A stretch of 64,000 nt of DNA from Lysinibacter sp. HNR (GCF_029760935.1 NZ_CP121684.1:2170001-2234000), one strand, 5' to 3'; positions 45,901 through 55,325 are shown, counted from the stretch's first letter. The notes: a model not told the origin generated them from the sequence alone. Made by a program: numbers and translations.

Positions 45901-47347
45901 ATCACTCCTCCGCTCTGGTTTTTACGCCCTCATTGTCATCGCGCTTATTGTGCCGTCTTACACACCGCTGTGGGTCCTCCAGACCTCTTCCGCCTATACT
46001 GATCAGGCCACCGCCGTGACCCCCAGCACGGGTCCCAACGTTCTACGCACAGCGGGAGCAGGCTTCGCTATCACCAGCACCTACATTGCTAATACCGGAA
46101 CGATGGTTCAGGCAGACGGAAGCCTGTGGGTGTGGGGATTCCGCCAAAATGGACTCGCAGGTACAGGAGCGGCAACTGTCGCTGGTCCTCAGCCTCCCTC
46201 CCGCGTTGTTCTTCCCAACGACGGCTATACCGGGCCAGGTGGGCAGCGCAGGGCGATCAAGGCTGCCGGTACCAGCTACGATAACTTTCATATTACAAAC
46301 TTTAACCGAACCGGCATCGCGGCTCTCTCCGACGACGGACTTGTCTACACCTGGGGTGGTAACCAGGTGCATAACATCATGGGACGCACCGGAAACTTCA
46401 GCGTTCCCGGACTGGTAAGCATTCCTGCTTTTGACGGACCCGTGGTTGATCTGATCTCTTCTGCCGGAGTCTTTATGGCCCTCACCAGAAACGGAGCTGT
46501 CTACACGTGGGGTTGGCCTCAAGGGAGGGGAATCACCGGTCAGGGAACACCGGTTGCCTCGAGTCCCACCCCCCAACGTATACTCCAGGGCGCACACTCT
46601 ATCGGATCGGGAACCTGGAACGGATGGGCGGTTATGGGCAACAGCAATGTCGTGTGGTGGGGGTGGGCAAACGGCGGCTTAGGTTTTGCTGGTTCTCCCT
46701 CCGGCGATGACTTTATCGGCATTATGTCTTCTCCTCAGCGCTCCAACACTCTTTCAAATTTTGCGACGGGGGGATGTAATACTCCGGGAGTTATAGCAGG
46801 TTCCCCTCAGGATACGTGCGCCATTCAAACTCTTACCGGCCACTATTTTGGTAATCAGATGCTTCTCAACACTGGGCAACTCATCACCTGGGGAAATGGA
46901 GCCATCCAGGGAACAGGTCGCGCCAACAGCACCGCGATTATCAACAACACTCCCGCAGCTCTCTCACTCCCCGGCAATGTTTCTGTCCGAAAAGTTGCCG
47001 TTACTCAGGACTATGTCATGCTCCTCGGAACAAACAGTTCAGTCTTTATTTACGGACGCTACAGCTTTGGACGAGGCCCCGATCCCTGGACAGGAAGCAT
47101 GTCGCTCACAAATCTCCAAACACCAGCACAGGTCTTCGCCCTCGGATCAAACGTGACGGATATAGGCGGCTTTGGTTACACTGGCATGTCCCTCGCTACG
47201 GACGGGAACATGCGCATCTGGGGTGGGACAACGGCAGGAAATAATGCCAACCTGCACTCTTCCGTTCGTGACAACTGGGGGGTCAGCACGACACCCACCA
47301 CCCCCGCACAACCCATCACGCTGTTCAGACTACCCGGAGGGAACTGA
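45887..47347 (+). CDS. Exported seven-repeat RCC1-like beta-propeller protein
   Basis: A 486-residue protein with a hydrophobic N-terminal segment (about residues 12-30) and SSAYTDQATAV, another version of the operon's post-membrane motif. Seven RCC1-type repeats follow, each with a strand ending in W.WG or its equivalent: about residues 73-93, 143-160, 197-220, 246-262, 324-345, 376-396 and 430-450 (e.g. GSLWVWGFRQNGLAGTG, GLVYTWGGN, GAVYTWGWPQG). Seven blades make a closed propeller, a binding rather than catalytic scaffold. The GTG start lies 14 bases inside the preceding gene. Ligand unknown. Confidence 0.88.
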   Translation: MTHRKSLLRSGFYALIVIALIVPSYTPLWVLQTSSAYTDQATAVTPSTGPNVLRTAGAGFAITSTYIANTGTMVQADGSLWVWGFRQNGLAGTGAATVAGPQPPSRVVLPNDGYTGPGGQRRAIKAAGTSYDNFHITNFNRTGIAALSDDGLVYTWGGNQVHNIMGRTGNFSVPGLVSIPAFDGPVVDLISSAGVFMALTRNGAVYTWGWPQGRGITGQGTPVASSPTPQRILQGAHSIGSGTWNGWAVMGNSNVVWWGWANGGLGFAGSPSGDDFIGIMSSPQRSNTLSNFATGGCNTPGVIAGSPQDTCAIQTLTGHYFGNQMLLNTGQLITWGNGAIQGTGRANSTAIINNTPAALSLPGNVSVRKVAVTQDYVMLLGTNSSVFIYGRYSFGRGPDPWTGSMSLTNLQTPAQVFALGSNVTDIGGFGYTGMSLATDGNMRIWGGTTAGNNANLHSSVRDNWGVSTTPTTPAQPITLFRLPGGN

Positions 47348-47350
47348 CCG

Positions 47351-48088
47351 ATGAAACGCAACCCTCTGCGGCAACACTCCCGCCACAGGCACAAGCGACA
47401 GACACCTCACTACACCCTCAAACACAAACGGACTCCACCCAGAACCCACAAATGGGCCTGGCTCCTCACCGGATTCCTCTTCCTATTTGGCGTCGGAAGC
47501 ACGAGTGCCGACTTAGTCGACTTTGCAATCCTTCGACTCGGAGGAGAGGCCGGGATCGGATCGCCGCCCTTCAGTATCGCCGTTGTTCTCCCCGGCGGCA
47601 TTGTAGCCTACGCCCACCCCGACGAGGGCATCACCCTCCCTATCCCCGGTGAAAACGCCCTCGTCCCCGGGCGCACCCTCACCTTCGAAACCACGGTCTT
47701 CAATAACTCAGAGACACTCCCCGCAGACACCGAGGTCGCCGTTGTCCCCGTGGGAACAGGACTCGTCGGAAACGCCCCAAACATCATGCCCTTCCTCCGC
47801 ATCACAATCTTTGACTCACTCACAAACGAACTTCTTGTGGGCGGCTCTATTTCTAACCCACAGCTAGGAGTTACCCTCGGAGACGCGTCAGGACACTTAG
47901 GAGTCCTCAGCCCCCTCGGCTCACCCCCCTTCCCCGATAGGGAGCCCCTCCTCATCCCCCTACCTCCAGAGTGCACCACCACTGTAACAGTCATGATCCA
48001 CTACCTCAACGACCCAGCAACCTCAGCGCTCAACGGCGGCCTCGCCGCCCTCGCTGTGCAGTTTACGGGAACCTCCACCACACTGTAA
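47351..48088 (+). CDS. SipW-type exported surface protein 4
   Basis: A 245-residue protein with a very basic His/Arg/Lys-rich N-terminus (residues 1-35), a hydrophobic segment (about residues 36-50), then STSADLVDFAILRLGGEAGI, which again matches the SipW post-membrane motif. The ectodomain is Pro/Gly/Thr-rich beta-type (LVPGRTLTFETTVFNNSETL), with one cysteine. It starts 3 bases after the propeller gene and is followed 22 bases later by the peptidase gene. Likely a structural subunit of the same surface assembly. Confidence 0.78.
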   Translation: MKRNPLRQHSRHRHKRQTPHYTLKHKRTPPRTHKWAWLLTGFLFLFGVGSTSADLVDFAILRLGGEAGIGSPPFSIAVVLPGGIVAYAHPDEGITLPIPGENALVPGRTLTFETTVFNNSETLPADTEVAVVPVGTGLVGNAPNIMPFLRITIFDSLTNELLVGGSISNPQLGVTLGDASGHLGVLSPLGSPPFPDREPLLIPLPPECTTTVTVMIHYLNDPATSALNGGLAALAVQFTGTSTTL

Positions 48089-48110
48089 AAAAGAAGCCTT
48101 TAAGGAAACC

Positions 48111-48665
48111 ATGCGCGCACTCAGTTTTTTTCGCTCTTTTTTCCTCACCCTGATGGCAATCATCGGCGGTTTCTGCCTCCTCTTCTTCCTCGTAGCCCTC
48201 ATCCTCAACATCAGACCGGCAATCGTAGCAACCGGATCCATGGCGCCCGCAATCCCTACAGGTTCCCTTATCCTCACCCAAAAGACCGCCGCAAACGACA
48301 TCAATGTGGGTGACATAGTTACCACCCCAAGGCTCGACCACAGCGGCCTTGTCACACACCGCGTAGTTGAAACCAGCACAGCCGCCGGCGAAACAACACT
48401 TATCCTCAGGGGAGACGCAAACGACATAAACGACCCACGCCCCTACACCGTCACAGAGGTGTGGAGAACTATACTCGTGATTCCCTATCTCGGCAGCCTC
48501 ACCGCACTACTCCAAACCCCCCTCGGACTGATTACCAGTGCCCTACTCATAGGCTTAGTACTTCTCCTCTTCTTTCTCCCCCAGCACAATCGAACGAGAG
48601 CTCAGCACACAGAAGAAACACCGCGGGTCAGTGTCCTCACCAACAAGGACTTTTCCCCCCAATAG
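48111..48665 (+). CDS. sipW: SipW-type signal peptidase I (Ser-His class)
   Basis: A 184-residue membrane peptidase. Helix 1 (about residues 12-33) is followed by the catalytic Ser in ATGSMAPAIPTGSLIL; the second catalytic residue is His in LVTHRVVE, not the Lys of ordinary bacterial LepB, placing it with SipW and endoplasmic-reticulum signal peptidases. LILRGDANDINDPRPYTV is the conserved GDxN box, and a second helix lies near the C-terminus. It closes the operon of SipW-type exported proteins and most likely cleaves their signal segments. SipW is known to process TasA and TapA in Bacillus. Confidence 0.93.
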   Translation: MRALSFFRSFFLTLMAIIGGFCLLFFLVALILNIRPAIVATGSMAPAIPTGSLILTQKTAANDINVGDIVTTPRLDHSGLVTHRVVETSTAAGETTLILRGDANDINDPRPYTVTEVWRTILVIPYLGSLTALLQTPLGLITSALLIGLVLLLFFLPQHNRTRAQHTEETPRVSVLTNKDFSPQ

Positions 48666-48914
48666 ATCTGGCAGAAATTCCGGATTACCATTCAGCGCTA
48701 TACCGGCTCACGAAATCACAGACATACATAAAGTATGCAATTTATTGGGCTGTCGAAACGAGCAGACCCTAATTCTGTATTTTCTATCAACTTGAATAGT
48801 GTAATATTAAAGTGCCTGGTCATATCAAAATTATCTCTGAACAGCAGTTGTCGTTGCGCCGCGTCCCGATAACTGCCATCCGGCAACACGTATTTCTCGC
48901 GCAAAAGGAATTCC

Positions 48915-49493
48915 ATGGCACTGGCAAAACTCAATATAATCATCCTCAGCCTGCTCTCAGCGGGCAATCGCACCGGCTACGATGTGCACAAGTGGCTTGA
49001 ACGATATGGTTCCCTGGTGGGATACACCACACAGCCCTCGCAGATCTATCGCCAGCTATCGCAGATAGAGGATACCGGCTGGGCCCTCTCTGCCGTCGAA
49101 AAACGAGACTCTGGGCCGGACGCAAAAGTTTTTAGCATTACCGATGAGGGCATCCGAGTCCTGGAGGAATGGGTTGACACCCCCTACACCCCGTCAGACC
49201 ATCCCCTCGACACAGACTTTCAAATCCGGCTAATATTCAGCGCACGCCGAGGCCCCGCAAAAACACTCGAACTCGTCCGCACCGAGCTCTCCTATCAACG
49301 AGAAAAAGAAAAGTACCGCAAAGAGCTCGATATCGATCTGGTTCCCGCGGATGCCACGCCCAAACTACGCGATTGGCTACGAGAGTCCGCTCTGCTACAG
49401 AACGAACGTGGGCACTATATAGATCACACCCTGATTGCCTGGCTCGAATCCACCGAAATGCGCCTCAGCCTACTCGTCGATGACACAGACTAG
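48915..49493 (+). CDS. PadR-family transcriptional regulator
   Basis: A 192-residue regulator with the PadR winged helix (IIILSLLSAGNRTGYDVHKW, PSQIYRQLSQIEDTGWALS, VFSITDEGIRVLEEW) and a C-terminal Vir-like helical domain for dimerisation. AGGAA precedes the ATG. It lies 250 bases after the SipW operon on the same strand and may control it or an unlinked efflux gene. A CATAC-N5-GTATG repeat (48723-48737) in the gap is a possible autoregulatory site. Effector unknown. Confidence 0.88.
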   Translation: MALAKLNIIILSLLSAGNRTGYDVHKWLERYGSLVGYTTQPSQIYRQLSQIEDTGWALSAVEKRDSGPDAKVFSITDEGIRVLEEWVDTPYTPSDHPLDTDFQIRLIFSARRGPAKTLELVRTELSYQREKEKYRKELDIDLVPADATPKLRDWLRESALLQNERGHYIDHTLIAWLESTEMRLSLLVDDTD

Positions 49494-49554
49494 AGGCGTC
49501 TCCTCAAGCATAATTTTTGGACAAATCCTTGTCACCCCCAGCCAGCTAGAGACG

Positions 49555-50151
49555 CTAGCTCAGTATAAATTGCGCGGTCTCGGTGGATTCAATTCCTCCG
49601 AGAGACACCGAGAGATGGTAAGAAGCCCCACCCGCCGGAACGGCAGGCCGATCGCCCTCACAGGTATCAGAGGCGCTGCGCACCCTCTCCCAGGCAAAAG
49701 GCTCTGAGGGTGCGGATACCCCCGGCTCAAGGATCACAAAATTATCGACGGCCCCCACCTGACAATCCGTGGATGTCCAGTAGGTTTCATCTCCGCTTTT
49801 GATGGTAAACACCATTGCCGCGGTACCCGCATTAATTGTGCAGGGCGTTGAGCCGTTGTTTATAACGTTGAGGGAAATTTGTGGCAGGGCGCCGACCCCA
49901 TAGGTTGTACTGTCGGTTTGCGGAGTGACAACAACGTTTCCTGCTGCACAGTCCACGGGTTCTGACGCAGCGGGAGTTTCTGGTGCGGCACTCCCCTGAA
50001 CCGCAGGCTTTTCCTCACTACCGGAGCCCGGGCGAACAACAATCAAAATAATAACGACGATGAGCGCAATCAAACCCAAAAGCGCCACTAATCTGCGGCG
50101 CGCATATACCCGCCGCGAGTGGGGTCCGACCGGATTTTTGATCGCCGACAT
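49555..50151 (-). CDS. Membrane-anchored secreted protein of unknown function
   Basis: A 198-residue protein with a basic N-terminus, one hydrophobic segment (about residues 22-39) and a Pro/Ala/Ser/Glu linker leading to an extracellular domain with four cysteines (VDCAAGN, STPCTINAG, STDCQVG, SDTCEGD), probably two disulfides. The domain reads like a DUF4232-type beta sandwich (ISLNVINNGSTPCTINAGTA), but this is only a resemblance. The start is put at the Met at 50151; a Met two codons upstream is equally possible. Function unknown. Confidence 0.72.
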   Translation of the reverse strand: MSAIKNPVGPHSRRVYARRRLVALLGLIALIVVIILIVVRPGSGSEEKPAVQGSAAPETPAASEPVDCAAGNVVVTPQTDSTTYGVGALPQISLNVINNGSTPCTINAGTAAMVFTIKSGDETYWTSTDCQVGAVDNFVILEPGVSAPSEPFAWERVRSASDTCEGDRPAVPAGGASYHLSVSLGGIESTETAQFILS

Positions 50152-50237
50152 GCACACACAGTACCGGAATAAGCTTCTAAAATGCTGGTGCCACGTCGAG
50201 AACCATCACCTTACTTCCTCAATGTATATTCACGCCC

Positions 50238-50765
50238 TCAAAAAAGACGCTTCAGCATTCGTGTGTTCCCCAGCGTGTTGGGTTTCACTCGCGCAAGCTC
50301 AAGAAACTCGGCGATACCCTCGTCCGGCGAGCGCACCAGTTCCGAGTAAAGGTCACTATCTACTACCGGATCACCATCCGAATCACGCAGCGCCAAAAAA
50401 CCGTTCCGTTCAAAAAACGACACCTCAAAGGTCAGGCAAAATAGGCGACTCAGCCCAAGCTCTATCGCGTCACGCTCCAGCGTTTGCAAGATCTGTCCCC
50501 CAACACCGCGCCCAAGTATCTCTCTATCAACCGCAAGAGTACGAACCTCCCCCAGATCTTCCCACATGACGTGCAGCGCTCCACAGCCGATAATCGTGCC
50601 GTCAGCGTCCTCCGCTATACGGAACTCCTGAACAGACTCGTAGAGAATAACCTTCTCTTTACCCAGCAGAATACGTTCCTCTACCAGGGGGGATATCAGT
50701 CGTTCAATATGGGGGATATCGGAGGTTCGAGCCCGGCGAACCTCCACCGGTGTCTTTTCGGTCAT
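50238..50765 (-). CDS. Amino-acid N-acetyltransferase (N-acetylglutamate synthase-like GNAT)
   Basis: A 175-residue GNAT acetyltransferase resembling the short actinobacterial N-acetylglutamate synthases (Rv2747 type) that supply arginine biosynthesis. Visible are EVRRARTSDIPHIERLI, GCGALHVMWEDLGEVRTLAV, the acetyl-CoA loop RGVGGQILQTLERDA (in its typical Q/RxxGxG/A position) and LCLTFEVSFFERNGF. It lies next to clpC on the same strand, as in related genomes. No other arg gene is in the window, so the assignment rests on sequence similarity alone. Confidence 0.85.
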   Translation of the reverse strand: MTEKTPVEVRRARTSDIPHIERLISPLVEERILLGKEKVILYESVQEFRIAEDADGTIIGCGALHVMWEDLGEVRTLAVDREILGRGVGGQILQTLERDAIELGLSRLFCLTFEVSFFERNGFLALRDSDGDPVVDSDLYSELVRSPDEGIAEFLELARVKPNTLGNTRMLKRLF

Positions 50766-50821
50766 CCTGCCACCCTATACCCTGTGAAGCATACGTGATC
50801 TTCTGGCCCGCTCATAAACCC

Positions 50822-50872
50822 CAAGCGCTCCCGAGAAAAGCCACGATCGGTGACGATTCCCGGGAGCGCTTG
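50822..50872 (-). terminator. Hairpin terminator downstream of clpC
   Basis: CAAGCGCTCCCG (50822-50833) pairs perfectly with CGGGAGCGCTTG (50861-50872) across a 27-base loop that can fold further. It lies 30 bases after the clpC stop and separates it from the acetyltransferase gene. Confidence 0.75.
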
Positions 50873-50901
50873 TCATTCAGACGTCCACAGGGTGTGAACC
50901 T

Positions 50902-53430
50902 CTACGCTGGCAACTCTCCCGTGGTGGGCGCGGTTGAGGCGGCTGCCGCGGCCGACGAAGCGATCGTTGACCCGGCGGTGGAGGCCTCTCGGGATATCGT
51001 CTCAAAGGTGAATTCCTTCTCAACGTAGTCCACCTTGATGTGGTCGCCGGCGTTCAACTGGCCGTTAAGAATCCTCTCGCTCAGGCGATCTTCGATCTCA
51101 CTCTGCACCGCACGGCGTAGCGGACGAGCGCCCAGGGTGGGATCAAACCCGATCTCAATCAGGCGCTTCTTGGCGGTATCCGACACCTCAATTGACATGT
51201 CTCGATCAAGCAGGCGGTCACGCAGGCGCGCCACAAAGAGATCCACGATCTGTAGCAGTTCTGCGGGACTGAGCTGCGGGAAGACAATGACATCGTCAAC
51301 CCGGTTGAGGAACTCAGGCTTGAAGTGCTTCTTCAGCTCCTCGTTCACCTTGCCCTTCATCTGTGCGTAGCCGACCTCGGTGTTGCCCTCGATCTGGAAA
51401 CCAACCGGCCCGCCGGCAATATCGCGGGCACCCAGGTTGGTGGTCATGATGATCACGGTGTTCTTGAAGTCGACCACACGACCCTGACCGTCGGTGAGGC
51501 GTCCCTCCTCCAAGATCTGAAGGAGCGAGTTGAAGATATCGGGGTGCGCCTTCTCAATCTCGTCAAAGAGCACCACACTAAACGGCTTGCGGCGCACCTT
51601 CTCGGTGAGCTGTCCGCCATCTTCAAAGCCGACAAATCCCGGAGGGGCACCGAAGAGACGCGATACCGTGTGCTTCTCGCCGTACTCCGACATGTCGAGC
51701 GAAATCATGGCATCTTCATCGTCAAAGAGGAACTCCGCCAGGGCCTTGGCCAGCTCGGTTTTACCCACACCGGTTGGTCCGGCAAAGATGAAGGAGCCGC
51801 TGGGGCGCTTGGGATCTTTAAGCCCGGCGCGCTGACGGCGGATGGTGCGGGCAAGAGCCGAAATAGCCTCGTCCTGCCCGATAACACGCTGGTGGAGAGC
51901 CTTCTCCATGAAGACGAGTCGCGACGACTCTTCTTCGGTGAGCTTGAACACGGGAATACCCGTGGCCTGAGCCAAAACCTCGGCGATCAAGCCCTCGTCA
52001 ACCTGCGCGGTGGTCTGGACATCTCCGGCGCGCCACTTTTTCTCGAGGCGCAGTCGCTCCGCAAGAAGGTTTTTCTCCTCGTCACGAAGCGAGGCGGCCT
52101 TCTCAAAGTCTTGATCCTCAATAGCGGCTTCCTTAGCGGTGCGCACACCAGCGATCTTTTCATCAAACTCGCGCAGTTCGGGCGGAGACGAAAGAATCGA
52201 CAACCGCAACCGGGCACCCGCCTCGTCAATCAGGTCGATTGCCTTGTCCGGCAGGAAACGATCGCTGATGTAACGGTCGGACAGGTTTGCCGCCGCAACA
52301 ATGGCACCGTCTGTGATCGATACCTTGTGGAAGGCCTCATACTTATCGCGCAGACCTTTAAGAATATTGATGGTGTGCGGGAGGCTCGGTTCAGCAACCT
52401 GAATGGATTGGAATCGACGCTCCAGGGCTGCGTCCTTCTCGAAATGCTTGCGGTATTCGTCGAGCGTGGTCGCACCGATGGTCTGCAGTTCACCCCGGGC
52501 CAGCATGGGCTTCAGGATGCTTGCGGCATCGATGGCCCCCTCGGCGGCACCCGCACCAACCAGCGTGTGAATCTCATCGATAAAGACGATGATGTCACCG
52601 CGCGTACGAATCTCCTTAGTGACCTTTTTGAGACGCTCCTCAAAATCACCGCGATAGCGGCTACCCGCGATAAGCGACCCTAGATCGAGCGAGTAGAGCT
52701 GCTTGTCCTTGAGGGTCTCCGGGACGTCACCCTTCACGATTGCCTGGGCGAGTCCCTCAACAACGGCGGTTTTACCCACACCCGGTTCGCCGATAAGCAC
52801 AGGGTTGTTCTTGGAGCGGCGCGAAAGAATCTGCATCACGCGCTCAACCTCTTTTTCACGACCGATCACGGGGTCGAGTTTTCCGTCACGCGCGGCGTGG
52901 GTGAGGTTCACGCCAAATTGATCAAGGATCTGCGATCCTTTATCGTTTGCGGCCGTCTCCTGGGCTCCCACGGCAACGGATTCCTTGCCGCTCTGGTAAC
53001 CACTGAGAAGCTGAATAACGGTCTGCCGGACACGGTTGAGGTCGGCACCAAGCTTCACCAGAACCTGCGCTGCAACCCCCTCACCCTCACGAATAAGACC
53101 GAGCAGAATGTGCTCGGTACCAATGTAGTTGTGCCCCAATTGCAAAGCCTCGCGAAGACTCAGCTCGAGCACCTTTTTTGCGCGCGGAGTAAAGGGAATG
53201 TGCCCGGTGGGCTGCTGCTGCCCGGTACCGATAATGTCGGTTACCTGCTCGCGCACGGCGTCCAGGGAAATTCCTAGCGACTCTAGCGCTTTGGCGGCTA
53301 CTCCCTCACCCTCGTGGATGAGACCGAGCAGAATGTGCTCGGTACCAATGTAGTTGTGGTTGAGCATCTTGGCTTCTTCCTGAGCCAAAACGACCACTCG
53401 ACGCGCCCGGTCGGTAAATCTCTCGAACAT
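50902..53430 (-). CDS. clpC: ATP-dependent Clp protease ATP-binding subunit ClpC
   Basis: An 842-residue AAA+ unfoldase partnering ClpP. Two Clp_N repeats at the N-terminus ([13 protein letters not shown] twice), AAA domain 1 with Walker A GEPGVGKT and B motif [13 protein letters not shown], a UVR-like coiled region ([20 protein letters not shown]), AAA domain 2 with [14 protein letters not shown], and the ClpP-contacting loop region are seen. The C-terminus ends in an Ala/Ser/Thr-rich tail ([16 protein letters not shown]). AGGAG precedes the ATG. A ClgR-like operator and a promoter lie directly upstream, as expected for a protein-quality-control gene. Confidence 0.98.
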   Translation of the reverse strand: MFERFTDRARRVVVLAQEEAKMLNHNYIGTEHILLGLIHEGEGVAAKALESLGISLDAVREQVTDIIGTGQQQPTGHIPFTPRAKKVLELSLREALQLGHNYIGTEHILLGLIREGEGVAAQVLVKLGADLNRVRQTVIQLLSGYQSGKESVAVGAQETAANDKGSQILDQFGVNLTHAARDGKLDPVIGREKEVERVMQILSRRSKNNPVLIGEPGVGKTAVVEGLAQAIVKGDVPETLKDKQLYSLDLGSLIAGSRYRGDFEERLKKVTKEIRTRGDIIVFIDEIHTLVGAGAAEGAIDAASILKPMLARGELQTIGATTLDEYRKHFEKDAALERRFQSIQVAEPSLPHTINILKGLRDKYEAFHKVSITDGAIVAAANLSDRYISDRFLPDKAIDLIDEAGARLRLSILSSPPELREFDEKIAGVRTAKEAAIEDQDFEKAASLRDEEKNLLAERLRLEKKWRAGDVQTTAQVDEGLIAEVLAQATGIPVFKLTEEESSRLVFMEKALHQRVIGQDEAISALARTIRRQRAGLKDPKRPSGSFIFAGPTGVGKTELAKALAEFLFDDEDAMISLDMSEYGEKHTVSRLFGAPPGFVGFEDGGQLTEKVRRKPFSVVLFDEIEKAHPDIFNSLLQILEEGRLTDGQGRVVDFKNTVIIMTTNLGARDIAGGPVGFQIEGNTEVGYAQMKGKVNEELKKHFKPEFLNRVDDVIVFPQLSPAELLQIVDLFVARLRDRLLDRDMSIEVSDTAKKRLIEIGFDPTLGARPLRRAVQSEIEDRLSERILNGQLNAGDHIKVDYVEKEFTFETISREASTAGSTIASSAAAAASTAPTTGELPA

Positions 53431-53465
53431 TGGTCACTCCTCACAGTCAAGACGTTAGTTGCCTT

Positions 53466-53494
53466 GATATAGAGAGTAACGACCAAATCTCGAA
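53466..53494 (-). promoter_or_regulatory. Candidate clpC promoter
   Basis: On the minus strand, TTCGAG (53489-53494) and TATATC (53466-53471) are 17 bases apart; transcription would start near 53459, about 30 bases before the clpC ATG. The poor -35 fits activation by the ClgR-like site upstream. Confidence 0.5.
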
Positions 53495-53505
53495 AATATG
53501 CCGAT

Positions 53506-53523
53506 GTTCGCCGTAGGCGTGAC
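53506..53523 (-). promoter_or_regulatory. ClgR-like activator site before clpC
   Basis: The minus strand reads GTCACGCCTACGGCGAAC, which fits 17 of 18 positions of the actinobacterial ClgR consensus as I recall it (WNNWCGCYNANRGCGWWS). It is centred near -55 from the predicted start, a usual activator position. ClgR activates clp genes in Corynebacterium and Streptomyces. Confidence 0.6.
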
Positions 53524-53542
53524 AAACGCCCATTTTGCAGCC

Positions 53543-55030
53543 CTATTGCAGGGCAGAGGTGAGCCTGGCCAGGTTATCCAAAATCGTAGAGCGGAGCGGC
53601 TGCTTGTTCCACTCTTCCAGGGTAAGCTCACGCGAATTCTCGCGGTAGCCATCCTCAATAAGCCGCAGGGCCTCCACAAAAGATCGGCCGTGCACCATCA
53701 TCGATACCTCCATGTTGAGGCTGAAAGAGCGCATGTCCATATTGCTCGATCCCACAACGGCCACCTGATCGTCAATCGAGAAGTGCTTGGAGTGGAGGAT
53801 ATACGGCGGACGATACATAAAGATGCGCACCCCGGCGGTGAGAAGGTCCTCATAGTAGGACCGCTGAGCGTGATACACAATCGCCTGGTCGCCCACCTCC
53901 GATACAAAAAGTTCGACCTGAACGCCCCGGGCGGTGGCCGCTTTAATCGCGTACATAATCGACTCGTCCGGCACAAAATACGGGCTCGTAATGCTGATGC
54001 GCTCGGTCGCGTCGTAGAGCAGGGCGACAAACATCTGCAGGTTATTTTCCCCCTCAAACCCGGGTCCGCTCGGAACCGCCTGACAATCGAGGGAACCCGG
54101 ATGATGGGCATGCTGCACATCGTGCACCCAGTTCACAAGAACCTCGTTGGTCTCGCTAAACCAGTCCCCCAGGAAAATCGCGTTGAGTCCCGATACGATG
54201 GGGCCTTCCAGGCGCACCATGAGATCTTTCCACGATAGTCCCCTGCGACGATTTGACAGCTTGTTGTAGCTCGAATCAATAAGGTTCTGCGAACCCATGT
54301 ATCCGAGGGTGCCGTCAACCACAAGAATCTTGCGATGGTTACGCAGATCGGGCCGTTGATACTCCCCCCGCCAAGGACGAACGGGAAGCATCAGTGCAAA
54401 CTCAACCCCAATCTCCTCCAGCTTGCGTTTGGTGCGCAGATAGCCCGGAGAACGGATCGAGGCGATGTGGTCAAGAAGCACACGCACGGCAACCCCCCGG
54501 CGCACGGCCGCCTCCATCGCCTCAAAGAAAACCCGCGTGGTGGGGTCGTAAGCAAGAATATAAAACTGCACGTGAACGTAACGATCGGCGGAGTCTACCG
54601 CGTCCGCCATGTCCTTGATCGTGGCCTCGTAGTCGTCTAGGAGAACGGCGCTATTACCCCCGGTGAGAGGCAGAGCGCCCATGTTGCGACCTAGCGCGGC
54701 AATGCCGGTGAGCCACGGGGGTGCGTCTTTCTGATCACTCAGCTGGTCGACTCCCACGGTAGCCTCGGTGATCAAGCGATTGATTTCATCCTGTTTACGT
54801 CGTCGGGCCCGCGGTAGCCTGCGGCTGCCGATAATGAGAAAAAGGATAAACCCGATCGAGGGCATAAAAAAGATCGCAAGAAGCCAGGCCATACCCGAGG
54901 TAGGGCGACGGTTGCGCGGCACTATGACTATCGCAACGATGCGGATGATGTAGTCAAGCACCACAAGAACCGCGGTAAACCATACCGACGCTAAGGGTGA
55001 CGCGGAGGTCAGTAGGTTGATAATGTCCAT
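53543..55030 (-). CDS. cls: Cardiolipin synthase (phospholipase D family)
   Basis: A 495-residue membrane enzyme joining two phosphatidylglycerols into cardiolipin. Two N-terminal helices (about residues 12-36 and 45-69) precede two HKD motifs: LRNHRKILVVDGTLGYMGSQ and LHSKHFSIDDQVAVVGSSNM. The HxK...D catalytic residues are intact in both. The middle carries HVQFYILAYDPTTRVFFEAM. The ATG follows the stop of a small membrane protein by one base, so the two are coupled. Confidence 0.94.
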   Translation of the reverse strand: MDIINLLTSASPLASVWFTAVLVVLDYIIRIVAIVIVPRNRRPTSGMAWLLAIFFMPSIGFILFLIIGSRRLPRARRRKQDEINRLITEATVGVDQLSDQKDAPPWLTGIAALGRNMGALPLTGGNSAVLLDDYEATIKDMADAVDSADRYVHVQFYILAYDPTTRVFFEAMEAAVRRGVAVRVLLDHIASIRSPGYLRTKRKLEEIGVEFALMLPVRPWRGEYQRPDLRNHRKILVVDGTLGYMGSQNLIDSSYNKLSNRRRGLSWKDLMVRLEGPIVSGLNAIFLGDWFSETNEVLVNWVHDVQHAHHPGSLDCQAVPSGPGFEGENNLQMFVALLYDATERISITSPYFVPDESIMYAIKAATARGVQVELFVSEVGDQAIVYHAQRSYYEDLLTAGVRIFMYRPPYILHSKHFSIDDQVAVVGSSNMDMRSFSLNMEVSMMVHGRSFVEALRLIEDGYRENSRELTLEEWNKQPLRSTILDNLARLTSALQ

Positions 55031-55031
55031 G

Positions 55032-55247
55032 TTATGACGGCGTGCCGTGCGAGGTGGGCTTCTCTCCCGACGGTGCGCCGGTAGGGGGCAAACCTCGTTT
55101 TGCCCGTTCTTCTGCCTCGATCTTCTTGTAAACCTTGCGCTCGTTACGATCCGAACGAATGATCACGCGCATCACAAACCAAAAGAACAGCCCAAGAAGA
55201 ACAGTGGGAGTCAGAGCCCAGATGGAGGCGAGAAGGATATCAGGCAT
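55032..55247 (-). CDS. Small single-helix membrane protein upstream of cls
   Basis: A 71-residue protein with one hydrophobic segment (about residues 3-26, LLASIWALTPTVLLGLFFWF) and a charged cytosolic tail (RSDRNERKVYKKIEAEERAK, then GLPPTGAPSGEK). The start is set at 55247, with AGAAG upstream; a Met 24 bases earlier is less likely. The one-base gap to cls suggests a joint role in or near the membrane. Similar short proteins near lysS occur in Microbacteriaceae, but their function is unknown. Confidence 0.72.
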   Translation of the reverse strand: MPDILLASIWALTPTVLLGLFFWFVMRVIIRSDRNERKVYKKIEAEERAKRGLPPTGAPSGEKPTSHGTPS

Positions 55248-55325
55248 AGTTCTTCTAGGGTACCTCAGCATAACGCAATCCCAGCAACCGTGATCGTGGG
55301 ATTTGTTTAATATTGCGCAAGGATC

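Noticed and set aside
51325-52683. Long open frame (452 codons) on the plus strand
   Set aside because: It is antisense to clpC and arises from codon bias of that gene; no ribosome-binding site or family motif.
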